Shown piece after piece: positions 1 through 12,786 of a DNA stretch of 64,000 nt. Numbering within the stretch: the first letter of the stretch is position 1; each line of letters starts with the position of its first letter. This DNA is from Ascochyta rabiei (lineage: Eukaryota; Ascomycota; Dothideomycetes; Pleosporales; Didymellaceae), in contig NC_082408.1 in the NCBI RefSeq assembly GCF_004011695.2, forward strand, positions 915,501-979,500, written 5' to 3'. The notes below the pieces were generated by a model. That model was not told where the DNA came from. It did not search any database and saw nothing but the letters and a program-made list of their open reading frames with translations. Both the position numbers and the translations under genes were made by a program.

Positions 1-937
1 GAAATTTTAGTGCGTTGCCTTGTCGCGTCAAAAGAGCATGTCTTACAGCTGAAATCTTCGCTTGCAAGCGCAGGCAGTCGAGTCGATTTGTACATAGCGA
101 CGACAGCGGCACTAGTCCAATCATGAGTATAGCCTGCTTCGTAGGTGGACGACGCAAGCTCACATGGAACCCAGTCCGAGCGCAACGCTGAGGACTGTCT
201 TTTTCTTCCAATTGATGTGTAATCGGTAAAGAACCACGGCAGGATAGACTGCGAGGTACAAGTCCACAACAGCGGAGATAGCTATCGGATGGTCAATCGT
301 CTGTTCAACCGACCGGAAGATTACTCACTGCCTGCCACGATGGCGTAATATATCAAGATCCACGGGCTCCAGCAGGCTCCTTGGATTGAGAAGTCCCATT
401 GGGATTGAGTTGGAGTGCACTGTGCGAAGATTATAATAACACAGCCAGACAAAATCACCGTACAACCCACTGCCATTGTCCACAAGAATATTTTGTGCCT
501 CCGACTAGGGTTAGTTATTTTTGTAAGGAGTGCGACCACAGCTAGCTTTGGAATCGCGAATGAGAATATCCCGGGACAGAACCCTACTAGCGTATACAGA
601 ATAGTGCCTGACTTCTGCTCCGTAGTGAGCAAAGCAAAGTGACGCCCATTGCCTGCTCTCACGGCTGCTATTGTGAGTCCTAGCATGATATAGCCACATA
701 ACTGTACAGTGTATCAGCACTCCAAACAAGTTGGAAGTCCCTAGGAAATGCTCTCACCATTGAAAATATAATCAACCAGTCGTCAAGTCCTACCCTTAAG
801 AGAATTTTGGCTCTCACATAAAGCCTCGCAGCAACAAAGGCAGTGGCCACAGCGGTTAGCGTGATACATATCGCCAAGACTGTGGGCCCTTTATCCTGAT
901 AGGCGAGGTTTCGAGGTGACTTCAGTAGTTCTGTCAT
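1..937 (-). CDS. PTH11-like integral membrane protein (rhodopsin-domain family), 3' end outside window
   Basis: Fungal PTH11-type/rhodopsin-domain membrane protein, a family of seven-helix plasma-membrane receptors. Four exons can be placed on the minus strand: 937-758, 701-329, 281-164 and 111-47. Introns are 47-56 nt with GT-AG ends, and phases agree across all joints. The next donor (46-45) opens an intron that leaves the window. The start ATG at 937 gives MTELLKSPRNLAYQDKG, then a helix, then the family-typical 'ARLYVRAKILLRVGLDDWLI' segment. Exon 2 has a Cys in 'FAQCTPTQSQWD' followed by 'GACWSPWILIYYAIVAG', and exon 4 has 'MYKSTRLPALASEDFS', all hallmarks of the family. Family assignment is secure; the ligand is unknown. 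The GPCR label is inferred from the family. Confidence 0.85.
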
Positions 938-2318
938 GACACAATTAGTCAGTTTGACCCGACAGAGAAACGAGGGTAGTATCTCAGTACGAGAAAATAT
1001 GACATAAACGGCGTGTGTGCATGTGGAGAATACCCTCACCCTCTCGGCGGACTTTATGTCAAGACAATATAATCTATAGAACAATGGTAAGAACCTTTCT
1101 ATCCATGCAATGCGGTCTGAAACGGCGTTGCGTTGATCTCTTGCTGTGCCGTAGGCCAAAAACATCGATTCTTAGCATATGATTCAATATCCACAGGACA
1201 GTGTCGCTGATCAGCAAATGCACAGGCTGGTGATAAGTCCTTTCGGAACCTCGCACCTGAGCCAAAGCATGAGACACTCCAGTCCTTTTTGTTGCTGGAT
1301 GTTCATTACGTGTCACAATCTTCTAAGGGTTTTCTAGGAATTAGTTGCTCCAGAGAGTGCTTCTAAATGTAATGCCAGGTGATCCTACGTATGTCACTCA
1401 GAAATACACAAGGGTGAAGGGCAGAAATATGGGAACGCGGCATCACAGTGAATAACCGATTAATAACACCCAATAATTAGAATTGTGGTGCAATGCATCG
1501 GACTTGATCTTGCGTGGAGCAGGACAAATCCCGCTGACCTTTGGCGCTTAGCCAGGAGGGGGTGAAGGATTCCTTGGCCGATGGCGGCAAAAGTATGGTG
1601 TATTTGGATCAACTGATTCAATGTTCTTCATGCGGCGCAGCTTCAACAATGTCTTCGCAGCGTCGAAATCCACTGAAAAGGATTTAGCGCATCCTTCGCT
1701 TCCATGCTTCCTATTGTACCAATGTTTTTGACCCACTTGAATGCTTTGAAGAGGCCATTACTTTCATTTTCATGCCAATCCAGATGTTCGGCCTTGCTTC
1801 AGAAAGCTTTATGTACAATTATGAGTCAATAGATAAGCTGGAAGATTCTACTGCGGCCACACCGAAAGCTCTGTTCGCTCTGTCGCAGCATATCAGTTCA
1901 ATAGTTCTCCATTCCAAAGCAATTTGAGCAAGCACCGTTCTGTCTCGAGGGGGTTTTGCACAAGTCAAGCACTGCTGATTGCATTATCAGTGCTGCATCT
2001 TACCAGGTCCGGGACGCCAATATGCAAAACACTGCGCCAAGTAGAAAGCTCTCTAGACTAAACCTGGCTTTCTATCGAACATCTTTTCAATCTGCTAATC
2101 TCGCGTACAGTTGGAGAACTTATTTCCGCCAATTACATTAATGGCTACACAACCAGGTCACTTCTTGTATGCTAAATCCTTCGAGAACACTAAGGGGCTG
2201 CTTGGAGCTGGCAAGATGCAGTAGTGCCCCTCGATCTTCAGATATAAATAGTTATCAATGAGTCCTAACCTCCTAAACCTATCTCTAATACTCGATTCCT
2301 ACTACTATCTTCATAAAA
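938..2318. other. Intergenic spacer, no recognised gene
   Basis: About 1.4 kb between two divergent genes. A minus-strand reading frame at 1548-1736 (about 62 codons, Pro-rich end) is the only coding-like stretch. It has no recognisable domain and could be a relic. The sequence is moderately AT-rich with no repeats that I can see. It should contain both promoters. Confidence 0.5.
2241..2250 (+). promoter_or_regulatory. TATA-like box upstream of the O-methyltransferase
   Basis: GATATAAATA lies about 70 nt before the ATG at 2319, a plausible core-promoter position for a fungal gene. Seen by eye only; no transcript data. Confidence 0.4.
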
Positions 2319-3882
2319 ATGGCCGTCGACCAGCAAAATGCTTTCGCATCGAGTAACGGAGATACGACGTTTGAGGCCAACTCCGCACTACCCACTGCGG
2401 GAATTGCAGTACACGCGAACAACCCAGAAGCTGTTCCAGGCCTTTTAAAAGAACTATCCAAACTTGAGGAGACCCAATCTGTTCATCGCGATGATATTCG
2501 TCTAGCAATGCTTGTACACGCTAGAGCTCTCGTAAGGGCACTGGAGACACCTCGAGAAACAATGATCAAACACAACTGGGCACAGGCAAGTGTTCGACAA
2601 CTTATTATGAAAGGTAATCTCACTTACTTGAAGCTTCTATAACTAGCCAGGCTGCCATGCCGCCATTACAGCTTGCCGCAACGCAGGCGTGTTCGGGGTA
2701 CTGGGAGACAAACCCCTAACGATTCATGAGATCGCAGGTAAAATTGGAAAGCCCTGCAAAGCTTTAGGTAAGATTATAATCTCCAGTTTGATTGAAAGCG
2801 TGCTCACATAGAAAGCCCGCTTGATGAGACACATTGCGGCTATGGGCTACATCACTGAGACGGGGACTGATGAATATGCCGCCACTCGTTTTTCAAAGGC
2901 TCTGACCCTCCGTAGCATTGGAGATGCCTACCCTGCTCTGTGAGTAATCACATGAACTCTGATGACCGCTCAATTTAGAGTACAGCTGACCAAATCAGTG
3001 CTGGTGGAGCTCATATCTCTTGCAGCAAGTTAGCAGAGTACATGCAGATGACCAATTACGAATCTCCTTCTGATGGAAGAGAGGGTCCTTACCAATACGC
3101 CTTCAATACGAAACTGAACATGTTCGAGTACATGCAGGCGCACCCTCCTCTTGGAGAACAGTTCAACTATCACATGAGTGGCTACAGACAGGGTCGACCG
3201 AGTTGGATGGATCAAAACTTCTACCCGGTCGAGGAGCAGTTAATCAGCGGCATGGAAACTTCAGATGATGCTGTCCTGCTAGTGGATGTTGGTGGAGGCA
3301 TTGGTCACGATCTCGAAGAGTTCAGGTAGGTTGCTACACAACCATGATTCTGACTTGCCCACTGACAAAACACAAAGGACCAAGCACCCTGCTGCACCTG
3401 GTCGACTTGTGCTACAAGATCTCTCTTCTGTGATCAATGGTATCCAGGAACTAGATCCCAAGATTGAGCGCATGGAGCATGACTTCCATGCTGAGCAGCC
3501 ACTGAAAGGTATTTCTGATCAAGGAGGGTCTCATGTGAGAAGAGCCGACTAACTTGTTTCAGCGGCTCGGGCATACTACATGCATTCGGTCTTACATGAC
3601 TGGACTGACGATGTAGGCAAGAGTATCCTGAAACAGATTGCAGGTGCCATGAAACGGGGTTACAGCAAGTTGCTAATCAATGAGAATGTCATTCCGGACA
3701 TAAAGGCGGACTGGCAGGCTACTGCGCTGGACGTAATGATGATGACTCTTTTTGCTTCTCAAGAACGAACGTCTTCTGACTGGAGTCAGCTGTTGGAAAC
3801 ACCTGAGCTTGGTCTTAAGATTGTGCGAATCTGGAGTGTCGAGCACTCTCAGGAGAGCTTGATCGAATGCGAGTTGGCTTAA
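2319..3882 (+). CDS. SAM-dependent O-methyltransferase (plant/fungal OMT family)
   Basis: Predicted 429-aa class I O-methyltransferase that moves a methyl group from S-adenosylmethionine to a hydroxyl, usually of a polyketide or aromatic. Six exons fit in phase: 2319-2585, 2647-2767, 2816-2939, 2999-3325, 3378-3508 and 3563-3882. N-terminal part: dimerisation/winged-helix region with the family's 'WAQPG' segment across intron 1. SAM-binding motif VDVGGGIGHDLEEF lies near residue 265. The segment DFHAEQP is followed by YYMHSVLHDWTDD with the catalytic-type His-Asp near residue 334. Intron 1 appears to use a GC donor (GCAAGT at 2586), because a GT alternative would leave only 34 nt. It lies 1.9 kb upstream of, and on the same strand as, the NRPS-like reductase, which suggests a shared biosynthetic locus. 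The substrate is unknown. Confidence 0.9.
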
Positions 3883-5742
3883 ACACATAGTATTGTAGAA
3901 ACAAGCCTTGAGAAATAAACTAGTCTAGCGAGAGCGCAGCAGGAAATTACGCTATTCTGATAAGCTTTATGCTTCTTTCTACACCACCATGTGTGCAAAT
4001 GTGCTGCTTTAGTTGTTTCCATTATTTAAAGCACCATCGACGATTGACTTAGGCATTATACAGTATAAGAAAGGAAACAAACCAGTTAAGCGCCGAAGGC
4101 CCTCAGAAATGTTTAGCATGCCATTAGGTGAAGTTGACTGGCCTGTCACCGCCAATACTAGCATCGGGCACATGTGTAACAGCAGCTAACAAGTATATAA
4201 CTCTAGTTTAAGACGATACTGCCTAAATGTATCTATAACAATCGTCTTTATGCCTTGCGTATCTTTATTTTAGGGAATTGCGGACCAGGGCATATATATT
4301 TATTGCACATTAGAAGACTATTTCATTGAAAATTAGAAAGGCTCCCAACTATGTAGTTCGGATGTTGTGAAAAAACCTGCCTCAACCAGGTTAGGTAGCG
4401 TGCGGGGAAGGATCGTGATGCCAAATCAATAATTCACCTACAAAAGCCTTATTTATACAAATGAGATACTACGCGCATAGGAGTCTTTTAAAGCTATTAA
4501 TTGTATTATCTCACGTTTCCCTAGTGTTGTGATGCTGTTAACGCGTTCGAAGAAGCCTGCCGCAGCCGCTGCTGCTGCCGCGGCCACCTTGTGGGTGGAC
4601 GCGAGTGGGAGGCGGCGGCTGGAGCCACCTGTCGCGGCGGGCGTAGCAGTTGGCAACAACACCAAAAGTCGACCGCTATAGCTTAGAATTGGCTTTAAAT
4701 ATCAAACAAATCTCTGGGGGATTCTAGAGGGGGTGTAGGGTATCTAGAACGTTCTCTATAGTAAATTAGTACTAGGTAGAGTGGATAACACGCGGCCTTT
4801 TGGTACCCCCCCCTTCTGAGGCAGGTATTTCGCATAACGTTATATCCCCACATCACTCTCTTAAGGCCATTGATAAATGAAAGTGTATCTCATGGTGTTA
4901 GGCTTTCTCTTGCAACATCGCTCATCCTCATAGACCTCGCCCCAGCCTCCACTTCCAAGCACATTTGATGTCATGAAGGGTTCCGGAACATTTCTGCCAA
5001 GTGCCACTTGTCGCGGTCTGGGCGGCCTCGGACATGGTTGCTGCTTACTTGCGTTGGGGTTGTTGGAAAGTACGTGATTCAGAGGTTTTTAGAGCGGGAT
5101 TTATCGTTGCGTCCGGTGAGACAAGGCTGGTATACGGCTTGGCTGAACTCGTTACGTGCAGCAGGGCTTTTGTGAGGGCTACGTGGAGTCGTGTAACGTA
5201 GCTCTCGTTTGCGCAACCCCAATCGAGTCGACGTCAAGAATTGTCAAAATCTGCTAGTTGTTTCGGCAAAATTCCATACTTCTACCTACTGCTCGAGAAC
5301 GCAAGCGCACGGGCACGATGTTTGCACTGAGATCACGAGACGAAGGGCGAGATTGCGATCAATGTTATGCCTGGAGCCAACAAGGTTGTTATTGCTAAAA
5401 GTCTGGGGCACATTCTACTGACTGTCGCAAAGCTGAAAGCCGCAGGCTTGCATGCGCTGTTAATCATGCTACAGGGTGAGTTAAGTTGTTGCAATTGGCC
5501 TGTCAAAGCCACGACAACGCCAAATTCTTATAAATGTCGAGAGACACGAGGTCAACAGAAACAGATCATTTGATAGGTTCTTGGCACATCGGTTACCGAC
5601 AAGCCTAAATAGTGGCTGCTCAGCAATATACAAGGCTGAAGATACGACTAACAAGGCATAAAAAGACCCATGTGTCACTTGTAAACTGCAGGTTCTACTG
5701 TCACTTTACCTTGCAACAAACAAAAACCTGTGCTTCTACACC
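3883..5742. other. Intergenic spacer with low-GC and GC-rich patches
   Basis: About 1.9 kb with no supported gene. 3960-4460 is AT-rich with many TA steps and may be old degraded repeat DNA. 4545-4665 is an abrupt GC-rich island with GCC/GCT triplets whose short minus-strand reading frame has an Ala run; it is probably low-complexity rather than a gene. 5000-5570 holds only short overlapping frames. The promoter of the reductase gene should lie near the right end. Confidence 0.4.
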
Positions 5743-8700
5743 ATGCATTTGACCAGAGATGCCTCCTTTTTGTTGCCTGATCTTGTCAGCCATCGAGCAA
5801 AGCATGATCCGCATGGCGTCTTTGCCCGCGTTCCTGTCGGACCTACATACACCAGCGGTTTCAATGACGTGACCAACGCTCAGCTCAGTAACGCGATCAA
5901 CTTTACTGCTTCCCTTCTCTTGACGACGTATGGCGAGAGCAACAGTTTTGAAACCCTTGCATATATTGGATCAATGGACTTACGCTATTCCATCATGGTG
6001 CTTGCTGGAATAAAGACTGGCTACAAGGTGAGTTCTTTACAGCTGCCAGTACTACCTTAAATTGATATACTGGTGAAAAAAGGTCTTCCTGCCCTCACCA
6101 AGGAACAGTATCGAAGCCCACGTTGCCCTTCTGACCAGGTTGCGATGCGGCAAGCTCGTGGTTACAGAACCACAATCACCATGCATACCGTCAATACTAA
6201 GCGGACTGGACTTAAGTACCTTCACTCTACCATCCTTGGATGTGCTTCTCAATGTTGGAGATGTGGAAGATATTCCATTCATGAAGACATTCGAAGAGGC
6301 AAAAAACGATCCTATCTTCGTGCTACACACCTCAGGTTCAACTGGTTAGGCCCCTCCAACGCGCATATTCCAAAACGGTCACTGAGTTTCTTAGGCGTAC
6401 CAAAGCCACTGATATACACTCACGAGTGGGCATCGAAATGCGTTGGCTCTAGCTGTATTTCTCCTCTGGATGGCCTGGTGGATTTTGCCCATTACATCAC
6501 GAACGGTTCGTTCTTCATTACCCTGCCCCCGTTTCATGTAAGTACAAATATTAATTCATGCAATGAGAAAGTCGATAACCTTGCGTAGGTGGCTGGCGTG
6601 GGGATGACGCTTGTGATGGCACTCTATCACGGCATGGTTCCTGTATACCCAATCCCAGGACCTCCACCAACAACACAGGCCTTCATAGATGCCATCAGTA
6701 ACACTGATGTTGACTGGGCTCTCGTATCCCCCGTGGTTGTCGATGAACTCGGCAAACGCCAAGATCTGATTCAAGTTGCAGCATCGCGTCTGAAGTACAT
6801 CAGCTATGCTGGTGGTAGCGTACCAAAAGCTTCTGGGGATGCAGTTGCTCAAAAGCTACCAATCTGGACAGTTCTAGGCTCTTCAGAGGCCGGTCTCACT
6901 CCGTTGGTTCACGACAAGGATGGTTACGACAACGCTAAGGACTGGGTGTATATGCATTTCAACCCAGCCTTGAAGCACGAGATGCGACACTCCCACGATG
7001 ACTTCTACGAGCTGATCCTCGTTCGTAACGCTGACACAGACATCATTCAACCAGTCTTCACACACTTTCCAGATGCTAAAGAGTTTGCCACCAGAGACCT
7101 GTTCAGGCCACATCCAACAAAGAATGACCTTTGGCTATATCATAGCCGCATTGACGACGTCATCGTCTTTTTGAACGGCGAGAAGACAAACCCCATCTCT
7201 TTTGAACATCACATCATGAGCCATCCGGAGGTCAAAGCCGCATTGGTTGTGGGTGCTCAACGCGTTGAAGCTGCCTTGCTTATCGAAACAGCTACAGATG
7301 CAGAGCTCACTGATGACGAGAAATCTGGACTGGTTGAACGTGTCTGGCCATTGATTGAGGAAGCAAACAAAGTCACACCAGCTCACGCGCGAGTAGCAAA
7401 GAGCAAGATAATTTTCGTCAATTCCAGCATCCCAATGGCTAGGGCTGGCAAGGGCACAGTACAGCGTGCTGCAACTCTGGCTCTCTACGCTGCTGAGATT
7501 GAGGAGGTCTATCAGCAAGAGGAAAGCTTGGATGCTTCCAATGTAGAGACTAGTCCAGAGATGAGTCTGAAAATTCTGGTTCGGAACGCCGTCGCCGAAA
7601 TGGTATCCATGGACGACCTCGACTTCTTCCAGCTCGGCATGGACTCGCTTGGTGCACTCAGATTGCAGAGGGCCCTGAAGAAACGATTTCCGGGAGCAAA
7701 CATATCCAATGATACCGTTTACTCCAACTCGTCTGTCAACACGTTGGTCAGGGCGCTGGAGAAGGTAATCTCCGCACCAGCAGTAACCGCGACGAATGCG
7801 ACAATTGAAAACATATCTTCCGGAGACGAAGCACAGACAGACCTCGTACGTACGGACAGTGTGGTAACGCATGAACCAACAACGACGACTAAGGAGCTAG
7901 AGAAGATGCTTGCAACCTTTACCGAAGAGATTGATGCCATCAATCCACAGGAAGACGTATCGGCTCCCAGATCTCAATACAGAGACTTTGTCATCCTTCT
8001 AACTGGGACCACTGGCGCTATAGGGTCGTATATCCTCGATGCTTTGCTCTCTAGGCCCGAGATCGCGCACGTGTTCTGTTTTAACCGCACTGCAGACGCT
8101 CAAGGTCGGCAGATCAAGACAAATCAAGCTCGAGCTCTCGTCACGAACTTTCCTCCCGAGCGTGTCACTTTTCTGAATGGTGATCTTACTAAGCCAAGCT
8201 TCGGTCTCGCCACCGGCAGCTACGATGAGCTTCTCACACGAGTCACACATATTGTGCACAACGCTTGGCCTGTCAACTTCAACATGTCTTTGGCTTCCTT
8301 CGCGCCATCAGTCGAAGGTGTCGTGTCTCTGATACGGTTTTCAGCGAAAAGCAAGGCAAACAGCTCTATCCAATTCCTCTCTTCCATCTCAAGCGTCTTC
8401 AATTACCCGGAAGTAACGGTACCAGAGGAGATTATCTTCGACATGTCAACTCCGTTGGCTGGAGGGTATGGACAGTCGAAGTACCTCGCAGAGCGCCTTC
8501 TCGATCACGCCTCCAAAAGGCTCGGCGTACATGCCAGTGCAGTACGTATTGGCCAAGTCGCGGGTGCTGCACGAACTGCTGGTGGGTGGAACCAACAAGA
8601 GTGGTTTCCAAGTCTCGTCACCACTTCTGCTTTCATGGGTGTCCTCCCAGCTCGACTAGGCAATGGTGCGGACAAGGTGGACTGGATACCAATTGACCAC

Positions 8701-8798
8701 TTGGCGGAAGTGCTTGTGGAGCTTGCGTTGGCGTCTCAACATGTCGAAGCTGGTACCTGCGGTGCAGCTGTCAATCAAATCGTGCATCCTTATCCAGT

Positions 8799-8806
8799 GA
8801 CATGGA
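8799..8806. repeat. 8-bp target site duplication, left copy
   Basis: GACATGGA directly before the left terminal repeat. The same eight bases follow the right terminal repeat at 21282-21289. Eight bases is the size made by hAT transposases. Confidence 0.95.
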
Positions 8807-8823
8807 CAGCGTGTCCAACCGTA
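8807..8823 (+). repeat. hAT left terminal inverted repeat
   Basis: CAGCGTGTCCAACCGTA; 17 bases identical to the reverse complement of the right end. Confidence 0.95.
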
Positions 8824-9951
8824 CGTAGTACGGCCCGTAACGGTTACGGGTTACGGCCGTAAATATAGTAAGTAACAGCAATTATATAAGCTGTAGCTGT
8901 ATACGTACTGTAGCTATACATAGAGCTATAATACAGTTATAGTACAGCTAACCTTAGTGTTAATAATAGGGGGATAGGGGGGGGGGCTGCACGGGCCACT
9001 ATTGTTAAAACTTAACACCACGCCTAACGCAAGGCCTTAACAGTATTACTAACGTACTCCACAGGTGAGCGGATCAAACGGGTGAGCGGATCACTCTGCC
9101 AAGACCACACTAAACCTCTACCCTATTATAGCTTGTATTAGCCCACTTTAGCCTTATATATAGTAGTGCAGTACATAATATTATTTAGAAACATCTTCTA
9201 CAGCCTTCTTATATATACGTAAGTTATGTCTAATATTATAGCACCTTATACAGCGTCTTTAGGTTACTTCCCCTCCTTTAGCACGCACTTACTTCTTTGC
9301 CTTCTTACTATTACTATACGCCCTAAACTTAGTTAGAGTAGTTAATTAAAGGCCTTCCTTAGCTGTTAGGACCCCCTCCTCCTATAACTGCTTTCTTTTA
9401 TTTAATTTATGTTACATAGCAGCCTTATTTACTGTTTAAAGCCTAGTAATCTCCTTTTTAGCTAACACTAGCTTATGCGCAATAATAGCTGCGCCTTTAG
9501 CAAGCTTTTTAAAGGCCTTAACTATTAAAGTTAGTAAGCTGCTTGCATGCCTTTAAATCCTCTCTTAAACTAGCGTTAATTGCGACCCTAATTGCAGGGT
9601 ATTACTTAGGGTTTAGGACTGCTAGGGAGCATCTTCTACAGGAGGTAGCAGTAGGGTACGTAGGCAGACATTAAGACCTATTATAACCTGTTCTAGGTTA
9701 AAGGGGACCAATCTAGCGCCTTAGAAGCCTCCTTAGATATTGCTAGAAGTAAACATCTCCTTATAGGCGCCTATCAAGCATAGTAGGAACTTAGTTTTAG
9801 TAATATAAGTAATATAGTTGCGTATAAGATTCTTAGCTTAGCGCCTATACACCTTCTTTAGAGAGGTAAAATAACCTATATTAAGTAGTTATAAGAGGTG
9901 TAATAAGTATAGAGGCATAAGTTATATAGTGTAATAATGTTTACTTCCTTA

Positions 9952-11814
9952 ACGTACTCCACAGGTAAGCGGATCAAACGGGTGAGCGGATCACTCTGCC
10001 AAGACCACACCAAATCTCTACCCTATTATAGCTTGCATTAGCCTACTTTAGCGTTATATACAGTAGTGCAGTATATAATATTATTTAGAAATATCTTCTA
10101 TAGCCTTCTTATATATATATAAGTTATATCTAATGTTATAGCACTTTATACAGCGTCTTTAGGTTACTTCCCCTCCTTTAGCGCGCACTTACTTCTTTGC
10201 CTTCTTACTATTACTACGCGCCCTAAACTTAGTTAGAGTAGTTAATTAAAGGCCTTCCTTAGCTGTTAGGACTCTCTCCTGCTGTAATTGCTTTCTTTTA
10301 TGCAATTTACGTCGCATAGCAGCCTTATTTGCTGCTTAAAGCCTAGTAATCTCCCTTTAAGCTAACACTAGCTTATGCGCTACTATAGCTGCGCCTTTAG
10401 TAAGCTTTTTAAAGGCCTTAACTATTAAAGTTAGTAAGCTGCTTGCATGCCTTTAAATCCTCTCTTAAACTAGTGTTAATTGCGACCCTAATTGCAGGGT
10501 AGTGCTTAAGGTTTAGGACTGCTAGGGCTTATTTTCTATAGTAGGTAGCGGTAGGGTACGTAGGCGGACATCAAGACCTATTATAACCCGTTCTAGGTCA
10601 AGGGGGACTATTCTAGCGCCTTAGAAGCCTCCTTAGATATTGCTAGAAGTAAATGTCTCCTTATAGGCGTCTATAAAGCATAGTAGGAACTTAGTTTTAG
10701 TAATATAAGTAATATAGTTATATATAAGATTCTTAGCTTAGCGCCTATATACCTTCTTTAGAGGGGCAAAATAACCTACATCTAGTAGTTATAAGAGGTA
10801 AGATAAGTATAGAGGCATACACAGTATAACAATCTTTGCTTTCTTACAGTATTGTTAGAAGTTAAGGGAGTTGTAGCTCTTGTGGCTGTTAATAAGGAGT
10901 AGCTAGTGTACTCCTTAGGTGCGCGTCTTTATATAGGCATTAAAGTGCTTTAACTAGTCTAGACTAAGCTTGTTAGTAGTCCATCCGTTCTTAGAGACTC
11001 CAATAACCTAGTTATAGGGCAGATTGTCCTCTTTGTACCAGGCAGAGAGGTAGTTGCGGCCTTTAAAGATAATAAAGGGTAGAATAGCCTACCCTGTGCT
11101 ATTAATGCCCTATATAACTGTTGTCTACTCTTAATTACCCTACTGTACTGCCTTTAGCTGTCCTTAGCGCTCTAAGCCTGTAATAACTGCTCCTGTTAAT
11201 ATCTAGCCTATTATAAAGCCTGTCTTATTAAAGTTATATGTGTTATTGTCCTAGATACTATACTTAGCTTTAACATTTGCTACAAGCCTAAACTAGCCCC
11301 TAATAATCTCTAGATCCTTACAGAGGGCTCTCTTATAGTTGTACTTACAATTAAACCTTACTTTAAGGTTAGGGCAGCGCTTAATAAACATGTTAGGCTA
11401 GTTTATGCTAACATGGCCTATATTACGCTTAGTACGCAAAGAATTAGCTATATTAGCTATAGTAGCCAGCTAAGAGGCAAATCCTTATATATCTAGCTTA
11501 AGGATATACTTAGTAATTATGTTCTTCTTAGTCTAGTCTATAATCTGTTAAACTAGCGTATAATTAGCTTGTGCAGGTTGTCCTGTATATTAAGCGTGTA
11601 GTATGCTGTAAGGCGTGTTATATATAGCTGTAGCGCATTATAGGGTAAGTATTAAGTCTTATTTAATTACCTAGAGCACAAGCTGTATTGCAGCTTCTCT
11701 TAAGGGCGTAGATTAATGTTGTTGTTGAGGCATTGCGTGGTAAGGTGGAGGTTTGGTGTGGTCTTGGCAGAGTGATCCGCTCACCCGTTTGATCCGCTTA
11801 CCTGTGGAGTACGT
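9952..11814 (-). mobile_element. Fot1/pogo-like element, inner full-length copy
   Basis: A complete 1,863-bp copy of the same family, inserted at a TA (9950-9951 and 11815-11816) inside the outer copy. Its left half (9952 to about 10850) aligns with 9052-9951 and its right half (about 10850-11814) with 11817-12784. The two copies differ mostly by C/T and G/A changes, consistent with RIP acting on both. Orientation is the same as the outer copy. Confidence 0.92.
10010..11733 (-). pseudogene. Degenerate Fot1/pogo-type transposase
   Basis: The minus-strand frame begins with an ATG at 11733 (MPQQQH, then a stop) and continues as fragments separated by TAG/TAA codons. The HTH/CENP-B-like N-terminal part ('TPLREAAIQL', later 'YILKLD' and 'GFAP') is followed by DDE-like pieces. 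Stops replace Gln and Trp positions, as expected from C-to-T and G-to-A decay. Nonfunctional. Confidence 0.75.
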
Positions 11815-12786
11815 TATAGTATTATTAGAAGTTAAGGGAGTTATAGCTCTTATAGCTGTTAATAAGGAGTAGCTAGTACACTCCTTAGGTGCGCGTCTTT
11901 GTATAGGCATTAAAGTGCTTTAACTAGTCTAGACTAAGCTTGTTAGTAGTCTATCTGTTCTTAGAGACTCTAATAACCTAATTATAGGGCAGATTGTCTT
12001 CTTTATACTAGGCAGAGAGGTAGTTACAGCCTTTAAAGATAATAAAGGGTAGAATAGCCTACCCTGTGCTATTAATGCCCTATATAACTATTGTCTACTT
12101 ACAGTTACTCTACTACACTGCCTTTAGCTATCCTTAACGCTCTAAGCCTATAATAACTACTCCTGTTAATATCTAGCCTATTATAAAGCCTGTCTTATTA
12201 AAGTTGTATATATTATTGTTCTAGATACTATAATTAGCTTTAACATTTGCTACAAGCCTAAACTAGCCCCTAATAATCTCTAGATCCTTACAGAGGGCTC
12301 TCTTATAGTTATACTTACAATTAAACCTTACTTTAAGGTTAGGGCAGCGCTTAATAAATATGTTAGGCTAGTTTATGCTAATATAGCCTATATTATGCTT
12401 AGCACGCAAAGAATTAGCTATATTAGCTACAGTAGCTAGCTAAGGGGCAAATCCTTATACATCTAGCTTAAGGATGTACTTAGTAATTACGTCCTCCTTA
12501 GTCTAGTCTATAATCTGTTAAACTGGCGTATAATTAGCTTGTGTAGGTTGTTTTATATATTAAGCGTGTAGTATACTATAAGGCGTGTTATATATAGCTG
12601 CAGCATATTATAGAGTAAGTGTTATGTCTTATTTAATTGCCTAGAGCGCAAGCTGTATCGCAGCTCCTCTTAAGGGCGTAGATTAATGTTGTTGTTGAGG
12701 CATTGCGTGGTAAGGTGGAGGTTTGGTGTGGTCTTGGCAGAGTGATCCGCTCACCCGTTTGATCCGCTCACCTGTGGAGTACGTTA

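Larger units (their letters stand above)
9052..12784 (-). mobile_element. Fot1/pogo-like (Tc1-mariner superfamily) element, outer copy, interrupted
   Basis: Begins ACGTACTCCACAGG and ends with its reverse complement. It is flanked by TA on both sides (9050-9051 and 12785-12786), the target duplication of Tc1/mariner elements. Terminal repeats are about 60 bp and contain the motif GTGAGCGGATCA twice. Without the inner element the copy is about 1.87 kb (9052-9951 plus 11817-12784). The transposase on the minus strand would start at an ATG at 12703 and is riddled with stops. Readable blocks such as NFNKTGFIIG and YNYKRALCKDLEIIRG match DDE transposases of the Fot1/pogo group. Confidence 0.9.

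Noticed and set aside
11713..11910. Short frame at the right end of the inner Fot1 element
   Set aside because: It crosses the junction between two element copies and is a product of the nesting.
9050..12786. Four repeated GTGAGCGGATCA-containing blocks as a CRISPR-like array
   Set aside because: They are inverted terminal repeats of two nested transposons in a eukaryotic genome.
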